NCBI GenBank assembly: GCA_963575745.1
Contig: CAUYUJ010005669.1
Coordinates: 569,128 to 633,127, forward strand
Reading direction: 5' to 3'
Source of the DNA: Prorocentrum cordatum
Lineage: Eukaryota; Sar; Dinophyceae; Prorocentrales; Prorocentraceae
Length of the DNA stretch: 64,000 nt
Below, piece by piece: positions 11,901 through 23,900 of this stretch. The stretch's first letter is position 1, and every line of letters starts with the position of its first letter. The notes below the pieces were generated by a model, which saw nothing but the letters and a program-made list of their open reading frames with translations, was not told the DNA's origin and made no database searches. The translations under genes and the position numbers were made by a program.

Positions 11901-14900
11901 CCCCCCACGCCCTCACCCTGCCCCCTCCTCCCAGAAACCTCCAAGTGCACTTCTATGTCCCCTTCCCCGGATTTCCTTAAGCCCGTGCCTATCCTCTCCG
12001 CTGCTTGCGTCGTGACCGTGGCCTCTCTTGAGCTCTCCAGCCTCTTTTCTGGCCATCCTCTGTCTTCCCTCATCCTTCCCTCATCCTGCAGACAATACCG
12101 CCTAGACTTCAGCGAAAGGCCAGGCCGAACGCAGGTATGCAATGATACTGCGAGGAAGGGCGGGCCAACATGTCCAACCCAATTTACGTTTCATGGGGGC
12201 CTCGATTCCCGGTGGTCGACCAGACACTTACTTGAGCAATGTCTTTCAACACGGGCTGCTGCGGTGCGGAGCGGGTGCGCTTATCCCAGAAGTCTTGGCT
12301 TCAGACAAGCCGCTGCAACTTCTACACGGCGAAAAAATAGTATGGTACATTGGGCGAGCCACGCTGTGAACGTCGAGGCGATGCTCCTTGAGCTTGTCCC
12401 GCTGCACCTTGATCGCCACCTGTTGGTCGGGCAGGCATGTTCGTATCATCGTGCCGCGTCACCGGTCTTCTGGCTATGGACATGACACGGGCATGGTAGG
12501 CATAGGAACGAGGGCTCAGCCCAAACCACGCCTTCCCAATGGCCGTCTAGAGCAGTGGGCTCCGCCGACTGGAGGCTGTGAATTACGATGCGAGGGTGGT
12601 GTGGTAATGACTGCACGTGCCAGGGCCTCGGCTGCAGGGAGTATTAGTATTTCGGGTGTTGCTAGAAGTGCCCCTGGGCCAAGGTGTCCCCCAGGATTCT
12701 CGGGGTAGCCCAAACGGTCTCTAGAGCACCCCTCACGAAGCCCAGAGGGCCTCAGGGGCTCCACAACGGAGCGAACAGCTGGGGGCACCTTGGGCCAGGG
12801 GTACTTCTAGCAACACCCGAGTATTGAGCGCGGGCGTTCGTCCACCGCCACGAAGCCAGACGGCGTAAACAGCATCGTCATCAAACTTATACGGGGAGGA
12901 CACTCCTTGGCCCAAGAAGGTGGACCATTCAAATCAAGCCCGCTTTCCCTTACCGGGATATGGGCACAATGCATGTTATGCCATCACTTGAAAATGCCAG
13001 GTCATTGGGGTTACTGAGAGCCGCATTTGAAGAAGCCGCAGGGACATCACTTGGATGCGTGAGCGATAAGGCCCTCTCTCAAACACTCGAACAAACTAAT
13101 ATCATAAGACGGGTCCCTTGGCGATTACCCGTGGTGCAAGCACATAGGACATAGGAAAAACATGAGCCCTCCCATCGCCGTTTGCCACCATACATCCTGC
13201 TTCTCCGGGAGTTACCACTATCAAATGATAAGCGCATCTGTGGTCATGCAGTGTCTTGGCTACAACCGAGACCACGCTTCGATGTTCGGGCACTTCTGCT
13301 GCCATCTCCCTCCTCCTGTCCTCCTCCTCCTCTTCTATGGCCACGCGGACTCCCTCTCCTTATTAGAGGAGCCAACAACGTCATGAACATGATTTCTCTG
13401 AGATTTGTGCGGATTTCTTGCATCGGCGCTGGACCCCCCTCTCTGGCGCGCGGAGCGCGCCAGGTGCGGCGCCGCCAGAGTAGCCCAGCGCAGGCCAAAG
13501 AAACCCGCGCGAAGCTCCGACAGTCTATGTTTGTGCCATATCTTCTTCCTCTAAAGCCAAGCGAGCTCCCTCTCTCCGTGCTCCTCCCTCTTCCCATGTC
13601 GCTCCTCGGTGGGACCCCTTTGCTGGGATGGCCGTGGGGGTTGATCAGGGGATCAGACGGTTAGAAGCGGATGCCAAGGTTGTTGTACCTGGCCCAACCT
13701 GGCTTATAAATGGGTTACAATTACACCAAATGGCTCAAGGGGGTTAGCGATCCGGGCTAAGTGGGCTCAGCCCACTTAGCGGAGTTACCCCCCCCCTCTG
13801 CGCAACTTGGGGCATTCGTAACTCACCTGTGCGGTAAGTTGGGCCAAGTCCTCCGGCCCCCTTGCGGGGCCATCAAGCTCCGCTTGCAGCTCCCTGCTTC
13901 AGTTCCAACTTCTAATCTCAGATGTCTGTCGCAATTCTGTGTTCTGCTCCCTACTGTGAATTGTTGAAGTCTTTCGCGACCGGGGGGAGCCGAAAAGGGC
14001 CCTGGTTACCTTCATCTGGGGAGTTTTCAAACATTTCTGGGAGGTCCTGGGACATGGAAACATTCATGATATTCGCGCCGCCGAAGCCATAATCCCTTGA
14101 AATTACGCCGTAGTCGCGCCCCCGAAGCCTTACCCCCTGGTAAATTGCACAATGTTCGGTCCCCGAGGCCCCAAAGCCTCACACATTACGCTTTCTTCGC
14201 GCTGCCGAGACCATAATTCATGGTAAACTACACGAGGTTCGCGTCTCCGAGGCAAGACCTTCTCGCAACTTATGCAATCTCTGCGTCCCCGAAATCGCGA
14301 TCCATCGTAAATTATGCGTTCTTTGCGTCCTCGAAGTCGTACACCGTCGTAAAGTACGCAGTATTCGCGCTCTCGAGGCCACAATCCTTCATAAAAGGCC
14401 CCGAGACGGTACAAAAGGCCTCCGAGGCGGCCCAAGAGTGTTCAAAGGCGCCCAAGATGGTTCCAAGACTGCCCAAGAGGCCCCAGGAGGCTCCCAAGAG
14501 CGCTTCAAGAGCACCTTTAAGAAGGGCCCAAGAGGGGCCCAAGTGACCAACATCTGCGATCTGCTGCAAATGTTTGATGGATTCTGGCACGACCGTCTGT
14601 TCGGGCATCCGACGCTCCAAGACGGCCCAGGATGCTTCTTAAGACCACCCCAAGACGGCCCAAGAGGCTCTCAAGAGCGCCCCAAGACGGTTCAAGAGGG
14701 CCACAAAACTGCTCAAGAGACCCCCAAGACGGCCCAAGAGGGCCCCAACTCTCGGGAGACCCCTGCTCTGCACGCGCCGTCCGCACCCTCCTCGCCCCAT
14801 CCACCTCGTCCTTTTTGGCACAAGATGGCTCCAACAGAACACTAGACACCAATTGGCATGGCGAAGGACCCAACCATAAGCAGTGATACGTACCGCAGTT

Positions 14901-17900
14901 GAGAGTACCATCTTCGGTGGATCTGGATCCTCCTATGCGGCCACGAAGCGTTTGAGGGGTGTGCCAAAGTGGCCCGTCGGGGGCAGGCTTCCTTTTCCAC
15001 TGGGGCTATCGGTGGAGCTCCCTATGGGGCCACGAAACGTGCGAGGGGTGTGCAGAACTGGGGCGGCATCAACATGCGGACCCTGCCGCCGCTGCGGCCT
15101 TCGGTGATGCCGCCTCAGGCCACGAAACGTGCGAGGGGTGCGCCAACATGTGGGATGGAACCGCATGCGGGCGCTGCCACTGGGGCCTCAGGTGGAGCTC
15201 CCTATGGGGCCACTAAACGTTTGAGGGGTGTGCCGAAATGACGAGGTGGCGGCATGCCAGCCCTGGCACTGGGGCCTTCGGTGGAGCTCCCGATGGGGCC
15301 TCGAAGCGTGTAAGGGGTGTGCCGAAGTGGCGAGGTGGCGGCTTGCGGGCCCTGCCACTGGGGCCTGAAGCTCCCTATGGGACGACGAAGTGTGTGAGGG
15401 GTGTGCCGCAATGGCGAGGTAGCGGCATGTGGGCGCTGCCACTGGAGCCTTCGGTGGAACTCCCTACAGGGCCACGGAGCGTTTGAGGGGTGTGCCGAAA
15501 TGGCAAAGTGGCGGCATGCGGGCCCTGCCACTGGGGCCTTCGGTGGAGCTACCTATGGGGCCACGAAGCGTGTGAGTGGCCGACATGACGAGGTGGCGGC
15601 ATGCGGGCCCTGCCACTGGGGCCTTCGGTGGAACTCCCTACAGGGCCACGAAGCCTGTGAGGGGCGTGCCGAAATTGCAGAGGGCAGAGGCAAGGATGGG
15701 AGGAGGGAGCAGGGGGAGGAGGAAGGAAGGAACGCGGGGCGCTGTCTTCAAAACGAGGACCCAATACCACAGAATGGTTGGGAAAAGCGATGGCTTCCAA
15801 GACCGCGCAAATTATCCGAGCATGACTCAATATGGCCTCATACCTCCCTCTTAGAAACCTCAAGACGGCCTCTGGCCGAGCGTGGCTCTAGAATGCCTCC
15901 AAGGAGGCTTCAAGGCAGCCTCGGCTGAATTCTGCATGGGCTTGTGAGGATCATCGAAGCGTCACGAAGTTTCCACTGAGGATTTGTTTTGGAAGGCCCC
16001 CGAAGCGCAACAAACTCATTCAATAAAAAAAACCATACAAACGCACATCACGAACACGAATATTGAAGATCGCAAATGCCCTGAACCTTTCCCAACCACA
16101 TCCGGATCACTTTCCAATCGCTGTTTCAGGGGAGGCTCAAAAGGAATTCGCCGGCCCAACGGGCCAGAGGCGTGCTAAGATCTCCGGCAACTGGTTAACA
16201 ATATTTCTAGTTCGCGCGCGCGCGGGGCTGCCCCTGGGGGCCCCCAGACGAAAAGTACCCTGGCAAGGTCCCGGGAGAAGCCCCCAGTGCGCTTCAAGGG
16301 AGCGCCATTTTTCGACACCCTTCACGAGGATCGTGGCCTCCGAGGGGGGAGCCGCAATCGACTACCCCCCCAAGAGGCCCCCAAGAGCCCCCCAAGAGGC
16401 CCTGGGAGCCCCCAAGACGCCGCCAAGGAGCTCCAAGAGACTCCCAAGAGGTCCCCAAGAGGCCCTCAAGAGGCCCTAAAGAGGGCTCCGGGGCTGGCGG
16501 AATGAGCGAAGCGTTTAAATAATGCAAGGCAACCATGCGAGCCTTACGCAACCATCAGATCCAAGCGTGTATTGGCAATGTGTCAACGTGTGCCCCACCT
16601 GGAGCCCTGCAAGGCACCTGGATATCTCAAGTGACCCCGTTCGGAGTTCCGACGCTGCTTCACGACGGCGCCCAGGCCTCACAATATAGCTTCTGCATCC
16701 CCCATTATCCGAGAGAGGGGGCTGGCCGCAAGGGGCGAAACCCTTACTGATGTAACAACGTTGGCATCCGCTTAGGATCCCCCTACCTATACGACCATCC
16801 TTCGGGTCATGATGAAGTTGTGTGGGGGGAGGGATCTGTTTGGCCGGCTGTATGATCCCGGGCAAATCCGGATCAAATCTTTTTGGGGCTTTCGGGCTGT
16901 GGGGCTGCGGGGCTGTGGGGCTATAGGGCTATAAAGTTATAGGGCCATAGGGCTGTATGTCTATGCGGGCTATAGGGCCATATGGCTATGGGGCTCTAGG
17001 ATTATGCGGCTCTGGGGCTCTGGGGCTATTGGGCTAAAGTGCCATAGGGCTATAGGGCCATAAAGGCTACCGGGCTATAGGAATATAAGGCTTTAGGGCT
17101 ATAGGGCTATAGGGCTATCGGGCTTTCGGGCTCTAGGGCTCTAGGGCTCTAGGGCTCTAGGGCTATAGGGCCATAGTGCTATAGGGCAATAGGGTTATAG
17201 GGCTATAGAACTATAGGGCGATAGGGCTCTAGGGCTATAAGGCTGTAAGGCTATCGGATTATAGGGATATAGGCTATATAAGTCTATAGGGCTATAAGGC
17301 TCCCAGGCACCCGGGCACCAAGGCGGGCCGCGGAAATCGGTGGCAAAGCTCACCTGATCATATGAATCAGCTAGGACCCCTACAGAGGCAAGCTCTGATT
17401 GGGGAATCTGACTCGGGACGCCCTAAAAAAACATCCGAGCAACCCGCGGAACCAGGTGGCATTTATTTGCCCGGGCGCTCTTCCATTGAGGAACACATGG
17501 ATAAACATACAAGGCCTCAAAGCACCACGAGACATCACGGGACTCCACAGAAACCGCTATCGATCCCACTATCGATCTCCGTCCATCCATCAATCTCAAT
17601 TTTAATCGGCCACATCGTCGATCTCACTTTCGATCGGACTCTCGACATCACAATATGTTCGACTTTCAATCTCACTATCTACTGACCTCGCAATCATTAT
17701 CGATCACACTTTCAAATTGTAGATCGACCACACTACCGCTCTCACTGTCGACCTCACTCAATCGATCTCACAATCGATATCACTATCGACCTCCAGGGTA
17801 CCACGGGACACCGCTGGACACCGCGCCACGGGACACCATGGAGCACCACGGGAAACCGGCGGGACACCCCCGGGCCACCGCCGGCCAACTGGGGGGAGGA

Positions 17901-20900
17901 GAGACATTGAGCCTGGTTTCGCCTCATTCAGGGCGGGATCATTCCTCTCGCCAGCCCACGCAGCTTCGCCTCGCCCGCACGACCCGACCACGAATCGGAC
18001 ACGGGCTTCCCGGTGGGAGGCTTTCCGTTCCACTGCGATCTAACCCCCGAACCTCCGATCCACTCAGCACCCCCCGCGGTCATCCCAATACGGGTGTTGC
18101 TAGAAGTGCCCCTGGCCCAGGGTGCCCCCAGGATCTCCAGGGGGGCCCTCGCGGCCTCCACAGCACCCCTCACGAGGCCCAGGGGGCCCAGGGGACTTCA
18201 AAGTGGCACCCTTCAGCCACCCTGGGCCAGGGGCACCTTCAGCAACCCTTCAGCCACCCTGGGCCAGGGGCACCCTTCAGCCACCCCAGGGCCCAGCTGG
18301 GGGCACCCTGGGCCAGGGGCACCTTCCGGCACCCCCCGACCGGTAGCGGTGCGCCTGGACTTCCTGCGGGCCACCGCTCGGGCTGCCGGGCCGCCCGCGC
18401 CTCGCGGCCGTCGGGCAGCACGGCGCGGTGCACCTGCCCGAGGGAGGCGGCGGCCAGCGGCACGTCGTCGAACTCCTCGGCCGTGGGGACGTCACAGGGC
18501 TCGACCCAAGCAGTGTTCTTCGGATTCGCTTTGTTTCCGTTTTCACTCGAGTCTGTCATCCTCCGCCTTTGCTGCAGGCAGCAAAACGAAAACGGTCCAC
18601 GGAATCGCCACAACGCCGCTGAGGTCGAGCTCCGTCGTCGCTCGTCGCCGCGGGGGTCAGCGCAGGGGCGGGGGACGTCGCCCGAGGGAGGCGGCCGCCA
18701 GCGGCTTGTGGCCGATCGAACTCATAGGCCCCAAGCGCGACGTCGTTTCGACCGTCGATCGTCGATCTTCCTCCTCCTCCTCTTCCTCCTCCATCCATTG
18801 CTCTTGTAAGCTCCTCCTCCTCCTCCTCCTCCTCCTCCTCCTCCTCCATCCTTTGCTCTTTCAAAAAACTCCTCCCTGTCTTGCACCCAGGCGTGCCGGT
18901 AGGGGAGGCTGGGCGTATCGTCTGAGACTTCCTCACCACTTATGGCCCCGAAACTTCAAATTGCAGCAGCTGCTCGGAGGGAGGGGGGGCGGGGGGAGCA
19001 TGTGGCTCTCGCCCTCGCGCGACTTACATTTGTCTGAAACCGTCGCAACACTTACACGGATGGAGGAGGGGCCATTTTCAAAATTGGGCTCTTACCTACT
19101 CACCGCGCGCATGTGTTTGGAAAGCTTGAAGCACATATCAAGATATCGGGGGCTGGTTTTCAAAATGGGGCTTTTGCCCTATCGCCACGCACAGTGGTCT
19201 TCAAACATAGTGACATTCACAAGGATGAAGGGTGGCTGGTTATCAGAATCGGGCTATCGTTTTAGCGCCGCGCGCATTGCTTTCAGAAGTTCGCGACAGT
19301 TACATGATTCGAGGGCCCTTCATTTCCAATATGTGGCTCTCGCCTGAGACCTCCTCAGAAGGTTGTAATACCTGCATCTACTGAGGGCGGTTGTTTTTTT
19401 CCAAGTATGGTTCTCGAACTCGACTTCCTCCAGACTAGAGAGAACATGCGCGTAAGCTTGTGCAGCAGAGACACGGATCGGGGGCGGCTCATTTTCAAGA
19501 GGGGACCCTCGCTGGACGCATCGTTTATACCTCTTCGCGTTCATTACAACACGCCGAAAGGATGCTCGCCAAAGCATTTTCAAAAGGGGGCTATCTCGCC
19601 TTCACGGCAGGCCAGAGGGTGCTCGTCTGTCAAGGGTGCGCTTCTTGTGTCGCAGCTGAAGGCTTGTGGGGACTCGTGAGGACGGGAGACTTGGGACGAG
19701 GTGGTGTATGGTGGTATGGCTGCTGCATCCTGGGTTCACTCTACTCCTCATCCTCCTACTCCTCCCCCTCATCCACTCCCCTCCTGTCGTTGCCGTCGTC
19801 GTCGCCCTAGGGAGGCTGCCGCCAGCGGCTCGTCGTCAAACTCAAGGGCCCTGGTGCGTCGTCGTCGTGGGACGCGACGTCGTCGCCATCGTCGCGGGAG
19901 GTGTCGCAGGGAAGAGTACAGGGGGAGGAAGCCCAGGAGGCCCTAAGAGGCCTGGGCCAGCCCCAGGAGGCCACAGGCAATACCAGAAAGCCCCAGAAGG
20001 CACGATCCAACCGATGGCAACGCGTGTGATAGCGACTGCAAGTGTACGTCACCAGGAACGTGCCCAGGGCACAGCCAGCGTGCTATTCGAAGGGGCAACG
20101 CTTGCCACCCTGGCAGAACTTTGCGTGCGCTGATGCGTGCACTAAGTGTTGCTTCACATTGCGGCCAAACCCGTCTCGCGCGAACGCCGCCATCGCCATC
20201 AACATCACCACGGCCGTCATCACTACGGTAACACCTTGTGGTCGCTCAATGCGACGCGTCAGCCTGAGCACTGTCCTAATTGCCAACTTCGATATACTTA
20301 CCGAAGATCGTCATGCGGAAGGTAACTTATCCAAGGTCAATTCCAGGGGTATTCCTTCGTCGCCAAGCTGGAGGCGACATAATGATTTACCTTCCGTCGT
20401 CTCTGGCTTGTCGACGAGGGTTCGCACTTGCGCCTCTCTCACTTGAGACACGTTTCTTTCACCACCTTCATGGCATTACACATCTGATCACCCCCAGATT
20501 CAGCAAGCCACAGATTGCACTCAGGACCATCGGCCGCCACTTTGAGCGACTGGGAACTGTCGCTGAATCCCCTTAGCGGGGTTTGGCCTCAACGACCCAG
20601 GTGGACTCCCGAGCCGCTGAAGCCGCCCTGCCCTCACAAGGGGGGGGGCCGAAGCTCCTTAAACAATTCCGACACCGGCTTCTTCAGCTCCGCCTCCAGG
20701 ATGGCCCTCGCGCGCCTTGCCGCTGGAGAGCTGGAGGGAGGCAAGCTTCCTTCCCTGCACCCTCCCTCCCCCAGAGCGAAGAGAGCTGCAGCAGAGGAGC
20801 AACGCGATGCTGACTGGCACAAGCAAGCCAAGAGAACATCGAGCAGCTTCTGCTGAGAGATCGCGACACGAGCGAGCCGCGCGCGACGGCGGGCGCGTGC

Positions 20901-23900
20901 TGGACAAGAAAGCCCGCGGCACACGATGCACAACAAATCCTCAAGTGAATGATTCAGACTGCGTGCCACCAGGAACATCAGCGGATTCATATTTGAGGCT
21001 GGTGATCACTGGCGTCTCAATATTCGGTGCCATATGCTCTGCTGTTAAAGCCAAGATGCAATGAACCTAATACAAACAGACTAATACCACGAATCACGAA
21101 CACCCGGCGGGAACGCCATGGCGCGAACACCCGGCATTGCACGTACAACGCCCGCCTATGCCCGGCACAGGGGGGGTCCCCAAAGACCGAACGCCCGGCA
21201 TGAGGGGGTCCCAACCCGACCTAATCAGGGGTTGCAGGGACCCTGCACACTCCGGTTTACCGGGCATTGCACGTGCAATGCCCGGCAACTGGGGGGGCAG
21301 ATTGCCCCCCCCCCCCCCCCCCAGTTACCCGGGATGGCGGTTTATGCCAAGCGTTCGCGCCCAGGCGTTCGCGCCCAAGCCCTCGGGCTCTGGGGGGGCT
21401 CCAAGGCGGCTCCACCAGGAGGGCTCCAAGAGGGCCTCCCCGCAGGCGTTGTCTCGAAGCCCCCTTGGCCCTCTTGACAGATGGATGGGGGACCTCGTGG
21501 GAGGCCCCCGGAGCGTTCATAGACGGCAAAACCTGCGCGTTCCTGATCAAGGCAGCTCGCCCGGCAGTTTTCTCTGGATGGGCTGACGAGGCGGCGCCGC
21601 AAGGCCCGCCAAACGGGCGGCTGGAGGGAGGAGGAGGAGGAGGAGGAGGAGGAGGAGGAGGAGGAGGAGGAGGAGGAGGAGGAGGAGGAGGAGGAGGAGG
21701 AGGGGGGAGGAGAGGAGGAGGGGAGGAGGGGGAGGAGGAGTCGGAGGAGGAGGAGGAGGAGGGGTACTTAATTCAAGCTTTTCGGGTGCCTCCCAGAGGG
21801 CCCAAAAGGGCTCCAAGAGCCCCCAAGACGGCCCAAAGGGCCTCCAGAAAGTCCATCGTGACGACCCGAGAGAGCTCCAAGAGGCGCCCGAAAAGAGAGA
21901 TTCCAGGACGGGCACCGGAAGACCTAACACAGGTCGTCAAGTGGGCGTCAAGATGGCCCAAGAGAGCTGCAAGACGAGCCCGAAAGGGCTCCCGAGAGGG
22001 CGCCAGGATAATTCAAGAGAGCTCTCAGAGGTGCCAGAAAGGGCCCCCAAGGCGACCCGTCCTCCCCCGAGGACTCGAGAGGCGACGCCTGAGTTGCGAA
22101 GATGCGTCGAGCGGCGGCGCCGCAGGATGTCTCGACTGGCGGCGCCGGAGTTGCGAGGATGCGTCGAGCGGCGGCGCCGGAGTTGCGAGGATGTCCCGAG
22201 CGGCGGCACCGGATTTGCGAGGATGTCTCGAGCGGCGGCGCCGGAGTTGCGAGGATGTCTCGAGCGGCGGCGCGGGAGTTGCGACACACGCACACGCACG
22301 CGCCTACACCCCTCACACATTCGTGGCCCCATAGTCAGGTAATTGGCGAAGCGTCCAGGCGCATTGCAGATCCCTCCATGTGTTCTCGTATCTTGGGCGG
22401 GGTCTTGCTTTTAATCGCCTCGTGTATCAGAGGGGGTTGGGTTCTTCGCCAGGATATGTTCTCGCTTTGTATCTGTGTTGCTAGCGTTCGCACTGAGGTG
22501 TTGGAGTCGCTCGCGTTGCAGCGCCTCTTGTGCCCGCAAACGCTGCGCAGGAATGCTCCTAATAGAGCCTTGCACGGCGAATCGGTCGGGCCAGTGACGC
22601 TTCGCGGAGTCCCTAGCACGCGCGGAGTCCGAACAGAAAAATCCTCACATGAAGCTGCTTCACCCAACATAGGGTGAAATGCAATCAGGTGAAACCTCTG
22701 GTCTCGCTTCCCTCCCATCTCATTTCCCTCCCTCCTCTCGTTTCCTACTTTCCCTCCGCTCCTTTCCTCCCACCTCACCTTCCCTCCGCTTGCATCCTCG
22801 TCACTCCCCTCCTTTCCCTTCCTCCCTCCCCCCCTCCCTCCTCCCCTCCCGCACCTCCCTCCCTCCCTCTCCTTCCTCCCGTCCAAATCCTCCGTGCTGC
22901 TTGACTGCTGAGGCCGTCATTGCGCAATTCACCCGCAGCTCGCCCATCGGGCCCTGGAGCCTCTCCACAGCCAGGCCTTAGCACCTCCAGACTTCATTCT
23001 AGTCCGCCCGAGCCAATCGTCATTGCTTCAGTGGTCTAAATTTTCTTGTGCAAGAGAACACCTGTCCGCTGTAATCCGAGAACAAGTTCCTCGAGGATGC
23101 CCCCTTACCAACACCTTGGGTTTCTTGAGGATAACCCCACGTTCCTTGACGAACCCACCCGCTGAACAGCAACGTAATGCGATAACACGCGACGCAATGC
23201 GACAACATGCAACAAACCATGCAATACTTGCATGACGCGCAATGGCGTGACACGCAAGGAAAGCAATGCACTGCGACACATGACATTGCAAGACAGTGCG
23301 ACGCACAGAAACTCAAAAACAAGTAAGCCCAAACAGTGCAATTCAAGCCAATGCGCTGCACTGCGGAGCAACACACAACACATCAAACAGTGCTATGCGT
23401 CGCGCCGCTTGCGCCGCGCTGCACTACATGTTGAACAACACGAAATCCAAATAGCGCCATCAAACGTGTCAACAATGTCTCTTTGCATCTCGCGATCTTT
23501 ATGCTTGGTCGGAACTTCGGCAGATGCGTAATTCCCGAGCATTCTGTGGTGTCGGGCCCTCGTTTGGAGGAGACAGCGCCCCACGTTCTCACTCCTCCTC
23601 CCGCTGCCCCCTCCCTTCTCTTCTCTTCTCTTCTCTTCTCTTGTCTCTTCTCTTCTCTTCTCTTTTCTCTTCTCTTCTCTTCTCTTCTCTTCTCTTCTCT
23701 TCTCTTCTCATCACCATCATCAACATCATCACCATCATCACCATCATCACCATCATCACCAGTATCATCGCCATCACCATCATCATCATCATCATCACCA
23801 TCGGCATCATAATCATCATCATCACCATCAGCATCATCGGCATCATCATCATCAGCATCAGCATCACCATCATCATCATCACCATCGTCATCACCATCGT

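Noticed and set aside
16885-17310. Telomere-like repeat (CTCTAGGGCTCTAGGG).
   Set aside because: The unit is 8-10 bp and variable, not the 7-bp TTTAGGG, and it lies inside an intron.
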